A program made the position numbers and the translations under genes. This document shows, piece after piece, positions 1 through 5,135 of a stretch of 5,512 nt of DNA. The stretch is taken from contig QKDT01000324.1 in assembly GCA_003251995.1 (NCBI GenBank), positions 1-5,512 on the forward strand, given 5' to 3'. The notes beneath the pieces are model-generated. The model did no database searches, had not been told where the DNA came from, and was given only the letters and a program-made list of their open reading frames with translations. Within the stretch, counting starts at the first letter, position 1; the number at the start of each line of letters is the position of its first letter. This DNA comes from Desulfovibrio desulfuricans. GTDB lineage: Bacteria > Desulfobacterota > Desulfovibrionia > Desulfovibrionales > Desulfovibrionaceae.

Positions 1-216
1 GATTTTGAGCGCAGCGTACTCGTGTACGTGAGCATCAAAATCCCGACGCTGACGCATTCAGGGCGTAAAAGTCGGGTTTGATAAATCAGTCTGACAGGCT
101 CACCTCAAACCCGGATCAAAGACTCCCTGCCTTTCTTAACTTTTCCAAACGTACACTCTGCCCCCAGCATACACCTAGCTGACAGCGTCAATCTGGCATT
201 CATTGCCTTTCATGCC
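1..216. repeat. Direct repeat, copy 1 (left end cut by window edge)
   Basis: This segment matches 353-568 without gaps at a constant offset of 352 bp. The first 104 bases are identical in the two copies. The following 112 bases are related but carry about 15 substitutions, by hand count. The window begins in the middle of the hairpin core, so the left arm of this copy is not visible. Because 352 is not a multiple of three, the copies lie in different reading frames, which argues against an internal protein repeat and for a non-coding intergenic element. Its tail, from about 105 on, is rich in C and T. No transposase or target-site duplication is visible. It may be a dispersed intergenic repeat of the host genome, but this window alone shows only two copies. 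Confidence 0.9.
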
Positions 217-323
217 TGTCCCAGCTTGCCCGCCATCAGAAACTGGTCGTGGCGTCACCTTCCTTAAACTCGCCGGAGCAAAGCGAAGGCGATGGTTGGT
301 GTTGGACGAATTTGCAAAATACG

Positions 324-423
324 CTTTTTGCGTCCTGAAAAGGAAGCGTCGAGATTTTGAGCGCAGCGTACTCGTGTACGTGAGCATCAAAATCCCGACG
401 CTGACGCATTCAGGGCGTAAAAG
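324..423. repeat. Long imperfect hairpin in the repeat core
   Basis: The two halves of this 100-nt stretch are complementary in three nested helices. The outer helix pairs 324-328 with 419-423 and 331-339 with 409-417, with a small interruption and one G-T wobble. The middle helix pairs 346-360 with 387-401, 14 of 15 positions matching. The tip pairs 367-371 with 376-380 around a TCGT tetraloop. Between the outer and middle helices is an internal loop of 6 and 7 nt. The right-hand part recurs exactly at 1-71. The fold could act as a structured RNA, a transcription or mRNA-processing element, or the folded form of a small non-autonomous mobile element. The sequence does not decide among these. 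The pairing is directly visible; the role is unknown. Confidence 0.8.
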
Positions 424-568
424 TCGGGTTTGATAAATCAGTCTGACAGGCTCACCCAAAACCCCGACCAAAGACCCCCTGCATTTCTTAACTTTTCCAA
501 ACTTATACTCTGCCACCAGCATACATCTAACAGACAGCGTCAATCTGGCTTTTATTGCCTTTCTTGCC
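353..568. repeat. Direct repeat, copy 2 of the 352-bp period element
   Basis: This is the second copy of the element at 1-216. Identity is complete over 353-456 and about 87% over 457-568, with no insertion or deletion. The sharp drop after position 456 suggests that the core is either conserved for function or homogenised by gene conversion, while the tail drifts freely. The unit probably starts further left, around 324 or earlier, because the hairpin arm at 324-360 pairs with the core. That part cannot be compared with copy 1, whose left end lies outside the window. Both strands are open across parts of this copy, but the predicted peptides are rich in Arg, Lys and Ser and resemble no family I know. 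Confidence 0.9.
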
Positions 569-571
569 TTC

Positions 572-587
572 TCTGACAGGCTCACCC
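572..587. repeat. Third short copy of the repeat-edge motif
   Basis: The 16-base motif TCTGACAGGCTCACCC occurs here and at 442-457. Its first 15 bases also occur at 90-104. The two earlier copies mark the boundary where the 352-bp repeats change from identical to diverged. The third copy lies 130 bp beyond the second and is not accompanied by the hairpin. It may be a remnant of a further repeat unit or a recombination junction. The match is exact and visible; its meaning is inference. Confidence 0.7.
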
Positions 588-653
588 ACCTGCCACTAAA
601 CTCTTCTTGCCTTTTTATGCAACCCGGCCTTTTCTGCCTCTCCCCCTCAAAGC

Positions 654-677
654 AAGCCCCCCACAAGGCTTTTTTTT
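654..677 (+). terminator. Possible intrinsic terminator/attenuator before the ABC ATPase gene
   Basis: AAGCC at 654-658 pairs with GGCTT at 667-671 around an 8-nt loop, and eight T residues run through 670-677, so the T-run starts within the stem and continues after it. This is intrinsic-terminator architecture, although a 5-bp stem is short. An alternative hairpin, AAGGC at 665-669 with GCCTT at 678-682, uses overlapping bases and cannot form at the same time. The structure ends 27 nt before the start codon, so it could stop read-through from upstream or attenuate the gene. No leader peptide or ligand-binding fold is evident, so regulation is speculative. Confidence 0.35.
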
Positions 678-704
678 GCCTTCGCCTTTTGGTAAGGTTC
701 GCCC

Positions 705-1694
705 ATGAATGAGCCTACCCCAAGCGTAAACACCCCCTTGCTGCAACTGGAAAACCTGTCCGTGACCTTTACAACGGCAAATGGGCCTTTGCCTGCCGTG
801 CGCAGCGTTAACCTTATGCTGCACGAAGGGGAAACCGTTTGTCTTGTTGGTGAATCAGGGTGCGGCAAAAGCCTCACAGCCAAGGCCATTCTGCGGCTCG
901 ATCCCCCCAATACCCGTATTGACGGACGCATTCTGCTGAAAGGGCAAAACCTGCTTGAGCTGACAGAAAAAGAAATGCGCACGGTGCGCGGGCGTCAGAT
1001 AGGCATGATCTTTCAGGAGCCCATGACCTCACTCAACCCCGTGCTTAAAGTCGGCGATCAGGTGGCAGAGCCACTGCGTCTGCATTTGGGCCTGAACACC
1101 TCTGCTGCCCGAGCCGCAGCAATCGAACTGCTCACCGAGGTAGGCATTCCCGCGCCGGAAAGTCGCTATGACGACTACCCACATCAGCTTTCTGGCGGCA
1201 TGCGCCAGCGGGTCATGATCGCCATGGCCCTTTCGTGCCGACCAGCCCTGCTGCTGGCAGACGAGCCCACAACCGCGTTGGACGCCACCATTCAGGGCCA
1301 GATATTACGTCTGCTGGCAGCCCGCTGTTACGAACGTCGTATGGCAGTGCTGCTCATAACGCATGATCTGGGCGTGGCGGCGCAAATGGCTGATACGGTT
1401 GGCGTCATGTACGCAGGGCGACTTGTTGAAAGCGCCCCGGCCCAGGAGCTGTTCTCCAACCCGCTTCATCCCTATACGCAGGGGCTGCTGCACGCGGCAC
1501 CCAATGCTCAATCACGCAGCCTTGTGCGGCTGCCAACCATACCGGGAACAGTTCCATCCCTTGCCCAAATGCCCATGGGTTGCCCCTTCCATCCCCGCTG
1601 CAAATCCGCCCTTGCACGCTGCGCGGCTGAAATGCCGCCAACCCTTGCCGATGGGGCGCACAGCGCGGCCTGCTGGTTGCTCAGCCCGCAATAA
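705..1694 (+). CDS. Peptide/nickel-type ABC transporter ATP-binding protein (OppD/DppD family)
   Basis: This 329-residue cytoplasmic ATPase would power uptake of oligopeptides, dipeptides or a related solute through a membrane permease pair. All nucleotide-binding motifs are intact: Walker A GESGCGKS at 49-56, Q-loop glutamine at 104 within MIFQEPMTSLNP, signature LSGGM at 162-166, Walker B LLLADEP at 182-188, D-loop ALDA at 191-194 and the switch histidine at 220. The C-terminal part carries the oligopeptide-transporter extension (HPYTQGLL at 255-262) and four cysteines at 293, 299, 306 and 323; this cluster is typical of the family and has been linked to an iron-sulfur cluster in a DppD homologue. 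Length is normal. The start at 705 is the first ATG and has AAGG 7 nt upstream. No permease, binding protein or OppF/DppF partner is present in the window. The preceding 700 bp are repeats, so partners lie further left, elsewhere, or are absent. The substrate cannot be told from this subunit alone. Confidence 0.95.
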   Translation: MNEPTPSVNTPLLQLENLSVTFTTANGPLPAVRSVNLMLHEGETVCLVGESGCGKSLTAKAILRLDPPNTRIDGRILLKGQNLLELTEKEMRTVRGRQIGMIFQEPMTSLNPVLKVGDQVAEPLRLHLGLNTSAARAAAIELLTEVGIPAPESRYDDYPHQLSGGMRQRVMIAMALSCRPALLLADEPTTALDATIQGQILRLLAARCYERRMAVLLITHDLGVAAQMADTVGVMYAGRLVESAPAQELFSNPLHPYTQGLLHAAPNAQSRSLVRLPTIPGTVPSLAQMPMGCPFHPRCKSALARCAAEMPPTLADGAHSAACWLLSPQ

Positions 1695-1739
1695 ACCATC
1701 CCCAAAGACCATCACGGTCATGCCGCAGAGTGGATTACC

Positions 1740-1768
1740 TTGCACAGAAATATTGCCTCTGCTATAAA
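1740..1768 (+). promoter_or_regulatory. Candidate sigma-70-type promoter for the chemoreceptor gene
   Basis: A TTGCAC hexamer at 1740-1745 is followed, after a 17-nt spacer, by TATAAA at 1763-1768. The -10 matches the consensus at five of six positions and the spacing is ideal; the -35 keeps only the TTG core. Start of transcription would fall near 1775, giving a leader of about 245 nt before ATG 2021. No flagellar sigma-28 pattern was recognised. This is a match by eye only. Confidence 0.4.
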
Positions 1769-1934
1769 CTTTTTTTCCAAGTCTCCGTAAGTTCAGATAT
1801 TGGTATTATTCGGTCTTATCAAAGCCGTGTAACACTCCCCGGTTTGCCCCCCCTGCGTAGCATCCCCCCCTGTGCTGCGACGGCAACCTGTTTTTGAAGT
1901 TACAACGCAAGCATTCCGCCAGACTATCAGTTTC

Positions 1935-1956
1935 TGGGCCACCCATTGGCGGCCCA
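1935..1956. promoter_or_regulatory. Inverted repeat upstream of the chemoreceptor, beside a TATACT word
   Basis: TGGGCC at 1935-1940 is an exact inverted copy of GGCCCA at 1951-1956, with a 10-nt gap. A TATACT word follows at 1958-1963. If that word were a -10 element, the left arm would sit at the -35 position, but its sequence does not resemble a -35. The repeat could be an operator or a leader hairpin. Six-base inverted repeats in GC-rich DNA also arise by chance. Confidence 0.25.
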
Positions 1957-2006
1957 CTATACTGCCCAACCGCGCAGCCCCTTGCCGGGCAGCCTTGGCT
2001 GCAGAT

Positions 2007-2011
2007 GGAGG
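2007..2011 (+). promoter_or_regulatory. Ribosome binding site fixing the chemoreceptor start at 2021
   Basis: GGAGG at 2007-2011 lies 9 nt before ATG 2021, a normal distance. It would be too close for the in-frame ATG at 2012, where it abuts the codon, and it lies downstream of the in-frame ATG at 1946. It therefore supports 2021 as the true start. Confidence 0.8.
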
Positions 2012-2020
2012 ATGCCTTAC

Positions 2021-3778
2021 ATGAAACTTGGCACAAAGCTTGTGCTTTCCTTTGGCTGCCTGATTGCTGTCATTCTTGTGTCTTCTGCCGTTACCATGCG
2101 CAACGTGGGTGAAATGAACGGCAAAGTGCGCGAGATTGATGAAGCGTGGCTGCCGTCTGTAATTGCCATTCAGTCCATGAATGTGCAGCTCAATTCCCTT
2201 CGGGCCGACCTTGCGTCAATCATGTCGCAAACGTACGCCGACGAAATCCATAAGTACGAAAAGAACCTCCAAAGTTCCCTGGATTCCATCCAGCGCGACC
2301 AAACAGCCTATTTGCAGCTGCGCAGCAAAAATCCCGGCATAGACAGTGACGGTGGCAAGGCTCTTATGGCCCGCATTGCCGAGCTTTCCACGCAGGAGGG
2401 TAAGGCGCGCGAGGGCATTATCAAGGGAGTGCTGGATGGCAGGCGCGGTGTGGCAAACGTGGCTTTTGACAAAAAGTACCGCCCAGTCTTTCAGCAGCTT
2501 GGCGAAACCTATGGCGAAGTAGTGCGCATGAATGTTACGGGCAGCAAAACCGCGGCCCAAAGCGCTGCAGAATCGGGACAAAAAGCCCGTGACATGTCCA
2601 TTGCCATTACCCTTGCCGCTGTTATCATCAGTATTTGCATTACATGGATGCTCACGCGCTCCGTGGGGCGGCAGTTGGGCAAAGATCCTGGAGATCTGGC
2701 AGTTATCGCCCGCCGCGTTGCCAATGGTGATTACGACATTGACGATGGTAGCCCCAAAACCGGCGTATACGCCGACATGGTTTCCATGGCGCAAACGCTT
2801 AAGGAAAATATGGCTAAGGCGCATCGGGAATCAGAGAGCGCCAAAGAAAGCGCGCTGCGCGCAGAATCGGCCCTTGAACAAGCCGAAGCCGCAGGCATAC
2901 AGGCCCAGAGCAAAAGTACCGCCATGCGCGCTGCGGCTGCCAGTCTGCAGGATGTGGCGCATGTGGTTAATGCCGCAACCACCCAACTGGCAGCGCAGAT
3001 AAAACAGTCTGACAAGGGTGCGCTGCAAACTACAACAAAGCTTGGCGAGGCTGGATCTGCCATGCAACAGATGAACGCCACCGTGCAGGAAGTGGCCCAA
3101 AATGCTTCTGTTGCCTCTCAAGCCTCTATCGAAACCCGCAACAAGGCTGAAAATGGCGCGGAAATAGTTAAGCGCTCACTGCAAAGTATCGATGAGGTAC
3201 ACACGGTATCCATGGAACTCAAGGGAGACATGGCCCAGTTGCATGAGCATACGCAGAATATCAACCGCATTATGGGTGTTATCTCTGACATAGCAGACCA
3301 GACCAACCTGCTGGCGCTCAATGCCGCCATTGAGGCCGCCCGCGCGGGCGATGCCGGGCGGGGTTTTGCCGTGGTGGCGGATGAAGTGCGCAAACTGGCG
3401 GAAAAAACCATGGCCTCCACTCACGACGTTGCCAATGCCATTGAGGCCATCCAGGCTAGTGCGACCCAAAGCATGGCTTCTGTTGACAAGGCCGCCAAAC
3501 AGATTGAAGAAGCCAATACCTACGCAAACCAATCTGGCGCTGCTTTGGCAGACATTGTGGCTACGGTGGAAAGCACGGCTGACCAGGTTAATGCCATTGC
3601 CGCAGCCAGTGAGCAGCAGTCTGCCGCCAGCGACGGGGTAAGTGGTGTAATCGCGCAGATAAGCGAGATGTCACGCCAGACCTCCGAAGCCATGAGCGAA
3701 GCCGCAGAAGCTGTTGCCAATCTTGCTGCGCAGGCCCGCAACCTCATGGAGCTGGTGGAGGCAATGAACGCAGACTGA
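2021..3778 (+). CDS. Methyl-accepting chemotaxis protein with periplasmic four-helix-type sensor
   Basis: This 585-residue inner-membrane receptor would sense a periplasmic signal and control the CheA kinase through CheW. From ATG 2021 it begins MKLGTKLVLSF, with a first membrane helix at about 7-25. A mainly helical periplasmic domain of the 4HB_MCP type follows at about 26-191, then a second membrane helix at about 192-212, a HAMP linker at about 213-265 and a long cytoplasmic coiled coil. The signalling tip is well conserved around 414-463, including DQTNLLALNAAIEAARAGD at 426-444 and the FAVVADEVRKLAEKT stretch after it. A likely methylation helix contains AAASEQQSAAS at 527-537. The protein ends without a recognisable C-terminal pentapeptide for CheR/CheB docking, common in non-enteric receptors. 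An open frame continues upstream to ATG 1946, which would add 25 residues (MAAHYTAQPR...) before the membrane helix; these look non-coding, and the ribosome binding site favours 2021. No che genes are adjacent, so this is an orphan receptor whose ligand is unknown. Confidence 0.95.
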   Translation: MKLGTKLVLSFGCLIAVILVSSAVTMRNVGEMNGKVREIDEAWLPSVIAIQSMNVQLNSLRADLASIMSQTYADEIHKYEKNLQSSLDSIQRDQTAYLQLRSKNPGIDSDGGKALMARIAELSTQEGKAREGIIKGVLDGRRGVANVAFDKKYRPVFQQLGETYGEVVRMNVTGSKTAAQSAAESGQKARDMSIAITLAAVIISICITWMLTRSVGRQLGKDPGDLAVIARRVANGDYDIDDGSPKTGVYADMVSMAQTLKENMAKAHRESESAKESALRAESALEQAEAAGIQAQSKSTAMRAAAASLQDVAHVVNAATTQLAAQIKQSDKGALQTTTKLGEAGSAMQQMNATVQEVAQNASVASQASIETRNKAENGAEIVKRSLQSIDEVHTVSMELKGDMAQLHEHTQNINRIMGVISDIADQTNLLALNAAIEAARAGDAGRGFAVVADEVRKLAEKTMASTHDVANAIEAIQASATQSMASVDKAAKQIEEANTYANQSGAALADIVATVESTADQVNAIAAASEQQSAASDGVSGVIAQISEMSRQTSEAMSEAAEAVANLAAQARNLMELVEAMNAD

Positions 3779-3912
3779 TCCCCGCCATTGCCAGAGCCGC
3801 AAACTGCACCCGGCGTTGGTCAACCATGGCTATGGGTGTTACGGAGCAGCATACGGGCAAGGCCGAAAACGTGTCCAACACAATCCCTGCATACAACAAT
3901 CACATATACGCC

Positions 3913-3960
3913 ATGGGGCCGTTCCAGCCAGAGCCAAATGCCTCTGCGGAACGGCCCCAT
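3913..3960. terminator. Strong hairpin between convergent genes, probable bidirectional terminator
   Basis: Bases 3913-3925 (ATGGGGCCGTTCC) are an exact inverted copy of 3948-3960, giving a perfect 13-bp GC-rich stem. Inside the 22-nt loop, CAGAG at 3929-3933 can pair with CTCTG at 3942-3946, extending the fold. It lies 134 nt after the receptor stop and about 50 nt beyond the stop of the opposing transporter gene, exactly where a shared terminator is expected. Neither side has a proper T-run, so it may stabilise 3' ends or need Rho rather than act as a classic intrinsic terminator. The rest of 3779-4011 shows no gene. Confidence 0.7.
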
Positions 3961-4011
3961 TTGCCAGAAAAATCGTTGATTATGGTTTTTCTACCACGCT
4001 AATATTGCCAC

Positions 4012-5025
4012 TTACGGCTCCTCCACCACGGCGGGCTTGCAATTGCGCCTGCCAGGGCAACGGGCAAGCAAGTGCCCTAACCAGCCAGCCGTTTTTTGGC
4101 TACCTTCGCCCGCCGCATCCTTGCGCGGTGAATATTGCCTTTTAACTATGTATACACCCACCATCACAACAACAATGCCCAATATCTCCATCCACGACAG
4201 TTGCTCGGAGAATATGACCCAGGAGTACACGGCTGCGATGGCAGGTTGGCAAAGACAGATCACTGAAGAAAGGTTGACGTTGAGCTTGCCCTGGCAATGT
4301 GTAAGCAAGTTATGACCAATAACCTGCACGCAAAGCGTCAGAGCCAGAATGGGCCACACATCGCCCCAACTAAGCGGTACCTGCAAGCCTTCCACCGCCC
4401 ACGAGGCGAAAAACAGCCCCACCAGTCCACCAAATGCGCTACCAAGCATAATGACGCTGCTCTCGATCCTGTCGCGCAGGCGATAGGCAAGCAACAGAAA
4501 GCCCGCGTAAAAAAAAGCAGCAGCCAGGGCCAGAAAATCCCCATAATAGTTGCCCGGCACGGGGCTGGCCTTGCCCCCCACCAGCAACACCACGCCAGCG
4601 AGAGTTACAGCCGCGCCAGGGATAAACAGCCGAGGCAGCCGCTCATGAAACAAAAAATACGAAACGGGAATAACCGTAAACGGCGTCAGGTTGGTCAGCA
4701 GATTGGCATTGGCAACAGTGGTGTAGCTAAACGAGGTATTCCACAAGGCCACATCACCCGCCAAAAACAGGCCCGCCAAAAAAAGCAGACCCGCATCTGA
4801 ACGCGTGAGCCGCCCCAGCCTGCCATAGGCCAGGGGCCAAAGCAGCGGAATGGAAAACAGCATGCGGTAAAACCCAGTATTGATGGGCGCCAGATTGCTT
4901 TGCCGTACAAAAATGCCGCCAGTGGCTAAAAAAGCCACCGCCAGCACTGCCAGCAGAACATACTTTGTGGCGTTGCCTCGCTGCCGTATCCCTTCATCGG
5001 GTGCTGTATCGCCTTGCGTGGACAT
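4012..5025 (-). CDS. EamA-family (drug/metabolite transporter superfamily) ten-helix permease
   Basis: This 337-residue inner-membrane protein has two homologous halves of five helices, the EamA fold. The helices lie at about 22-42, 48-68, 78-98, 102-124, 134-150, 160-181, 190-210, 222-240, 250-272 and 280-295. Each half ends with the family hallmark: TPFTVIPVSYFLFHERL at 114-130 and QPAIAAVYSWVIFSEQLS at 260-277. Relatives export metabolites, amino acids or drugs, or move small solutes; substrate cannot be read from sequence. A polar N-terminal stretch of about 20 residues and a basic C-terminal tail of about 40 residues (with Cys 323 and 329) make it somewhat longer than the usual 290-300. 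Start at 5025 is supported by AGGAGG (complement of 5030-5035), though the 4-nt spacing is short; the next in-frame Met, residue 55, would remove the first helix. The gene is divergent from a MocR-type regulator across 110 bp, which probably controls it. Confidence 0.93.
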   Translation of the reverse strand: MSTQGDTAPDEGIRQRGNATKYVLLAVLAVAFLATGGIFVRQSNLAPINTGFYRMLFSIPLLWPLAYGRLGRLTRSDAGLLFLAGLFLAGDVALWNTSFSYTTVANANLLTNLTPFTVIPVSYFLFHERLPRLFIPGAAVTLAGVVLLVGGKASPVPGNYYGDFLALAAAFFYAGFLLLAYRLRDRIESSVIMLGSAFGGLVGLFFASWAVEGLQVPLSWGDVWPILALTLCVQVIGHNLLTHCQGKLNVNLSSVICLCQPAIAAVYSWVIFSEQLSWMEILGIVVVMVGVYIVKRQYSPRKDAAGEGSQKTAGWLGHLLARCPGRRNCKPAVVEEP

Positions 5026-5064
5026 GGAGCCTCCTGCCCTTTTATTGTGTTTGCTGCCCCCTTT

Positions 5065-5070
5065 GATATA
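5065..5070 (-). promoter_or_regulatory. Candidate -10 element for the EamA transporter gene
   Basis: On the minus strand this reads TATATC, a good -10 match, placing the transcription start near 5058 and giving a leader of about 33 nt. The expected -35 area (about 5087-5093) is T-rich but poor, which fits an activator-dependent promoter. One inverted GTGCCA half-site (5078-5083) lies in the spacer. Confidence 0.35.
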
Positions 5071-5077
5071 GTGGACA

Positions 5078-5122
5078 TGGCACCATCAAAAGTGCCACGC
5101 AACACATATTTTATGGTGCCAC
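5078..5122. promoter_or_regulatory. Candidate MocR-family operator: three GTGCCA half-sites
   Basis: GTGCCA occurs on the + strand at 5092-5097 and 5116-5121, as a direct repeat (extended GTGCCAC) with a 24-bp period. An inverted copy, TGGCAC, is at 5078-5083. The outer inverted pair extends to 9 bp, TGGCACCAT at 5078-5086 against ATGGTGCCA at 5113-5121. The inner pair is 6 bp with an 8-nt gap. MocR-type regulators such as GabR and PdxR are known to bind direct repeats in the shared promoter region of their target gene, so position and architecture fit. The leftmost site overlaps the transporter promoter candidate, and the rightmost lies 14 bp before the regulator start codon. The repeats are directly visible; their binding role is inference. 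Confidence 0.5.
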
Positions 5123-5135
5123 CGGAGAGCGAGCC

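Larger units (their letters stand above)
569..704. other. C/T-rich non-coding leader upstream of the ABC ATPase gene
   Basis: This stretch is strongly pyrimidine-rich on the + strand, with recurring TGCCTT-like words at about 565, 608 and 677; the same word also occurs inside the two repeat tails. I see no credible gene on either strand and no clear -35/-10 pair. A TATACT word at 504-509 lacks a matching -35. The ribosome binding site of the next gene is the AAGG at 694-697, 7 nt before ATG 705. Confidence 0.5.
1695..2020. other. Intergenic region between the ABC ATPase and chemoreceptor genes
   Basis: These 326 bases hold no credible gene. They contain a promoter candidate at 1740-1768, a T-run at 1770-1776, two C-runs around 1845-1868, an inverted repeat at 1935-1956 and the chemoreceptor ribosome binding site near 2007. 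If transcription starts from the promoter candidate, the chemoreceptor mRNA would have a leader of roughly 245 nt. I compared it by eye with the cyclic-di-GMP riboswitch consensus and saw no match. An open frame does extend upstream from the receptor to an ATG at 1946, but it looks non-coding (see the receptor entry). Confidence 0.6.

Noticed and set aside
203..433. 76-codon + strand frame ending in the repeat core as a small gene
   Set aside because: It starts in the tail of repeat copy 1, crosses the long hairpin, has no good ribosome binding site and encodes a basic peptide with no recognisable domain.
1..568. CRISPR array
   Set aside because: There are only two copies of a long repeat with 352-bp period; no short regular repeats with unique spacers are present.
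175..666. 163-codon - strand frame across the repeats as a hypothetical gene
   Set aside because: It reads the two repeat copies in different frames because the period is 352, has no domain, and runs opposite to the leader of the next gene.
1725..1776. GCAGAG/CTCTGC inverted pair followed by a T-run as a terminator of the ABC ATPase gene
   Set aside because: The stem is 6 bp with a 26-nt loop and is separated from the T-run by 7 nt; the same bases fit a -35/-10 promoter pair better. It is not excluded.
1958..1963. TATACT as the -10 of the chemoreceptor promoter
   Set aside because: No acceptable -35 hexamer lies 16-18 nt upstream; the pair at 1740-1768 is better.
2216..2824. 202-codon - strand frame inside the chemoreceptor gene
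   Set aside because: It is the antisense shadow of a clearly coding receptor and shows no domain of its own.
4297..4800. 167-codon + strand frame inside the transporter gene
   Set aside because: It is the antisense shadow of a convincing ten-helix EamA protein; its Lys/Gln/Arg-rich composition mirrors the hydrophobic codons of the other strand.
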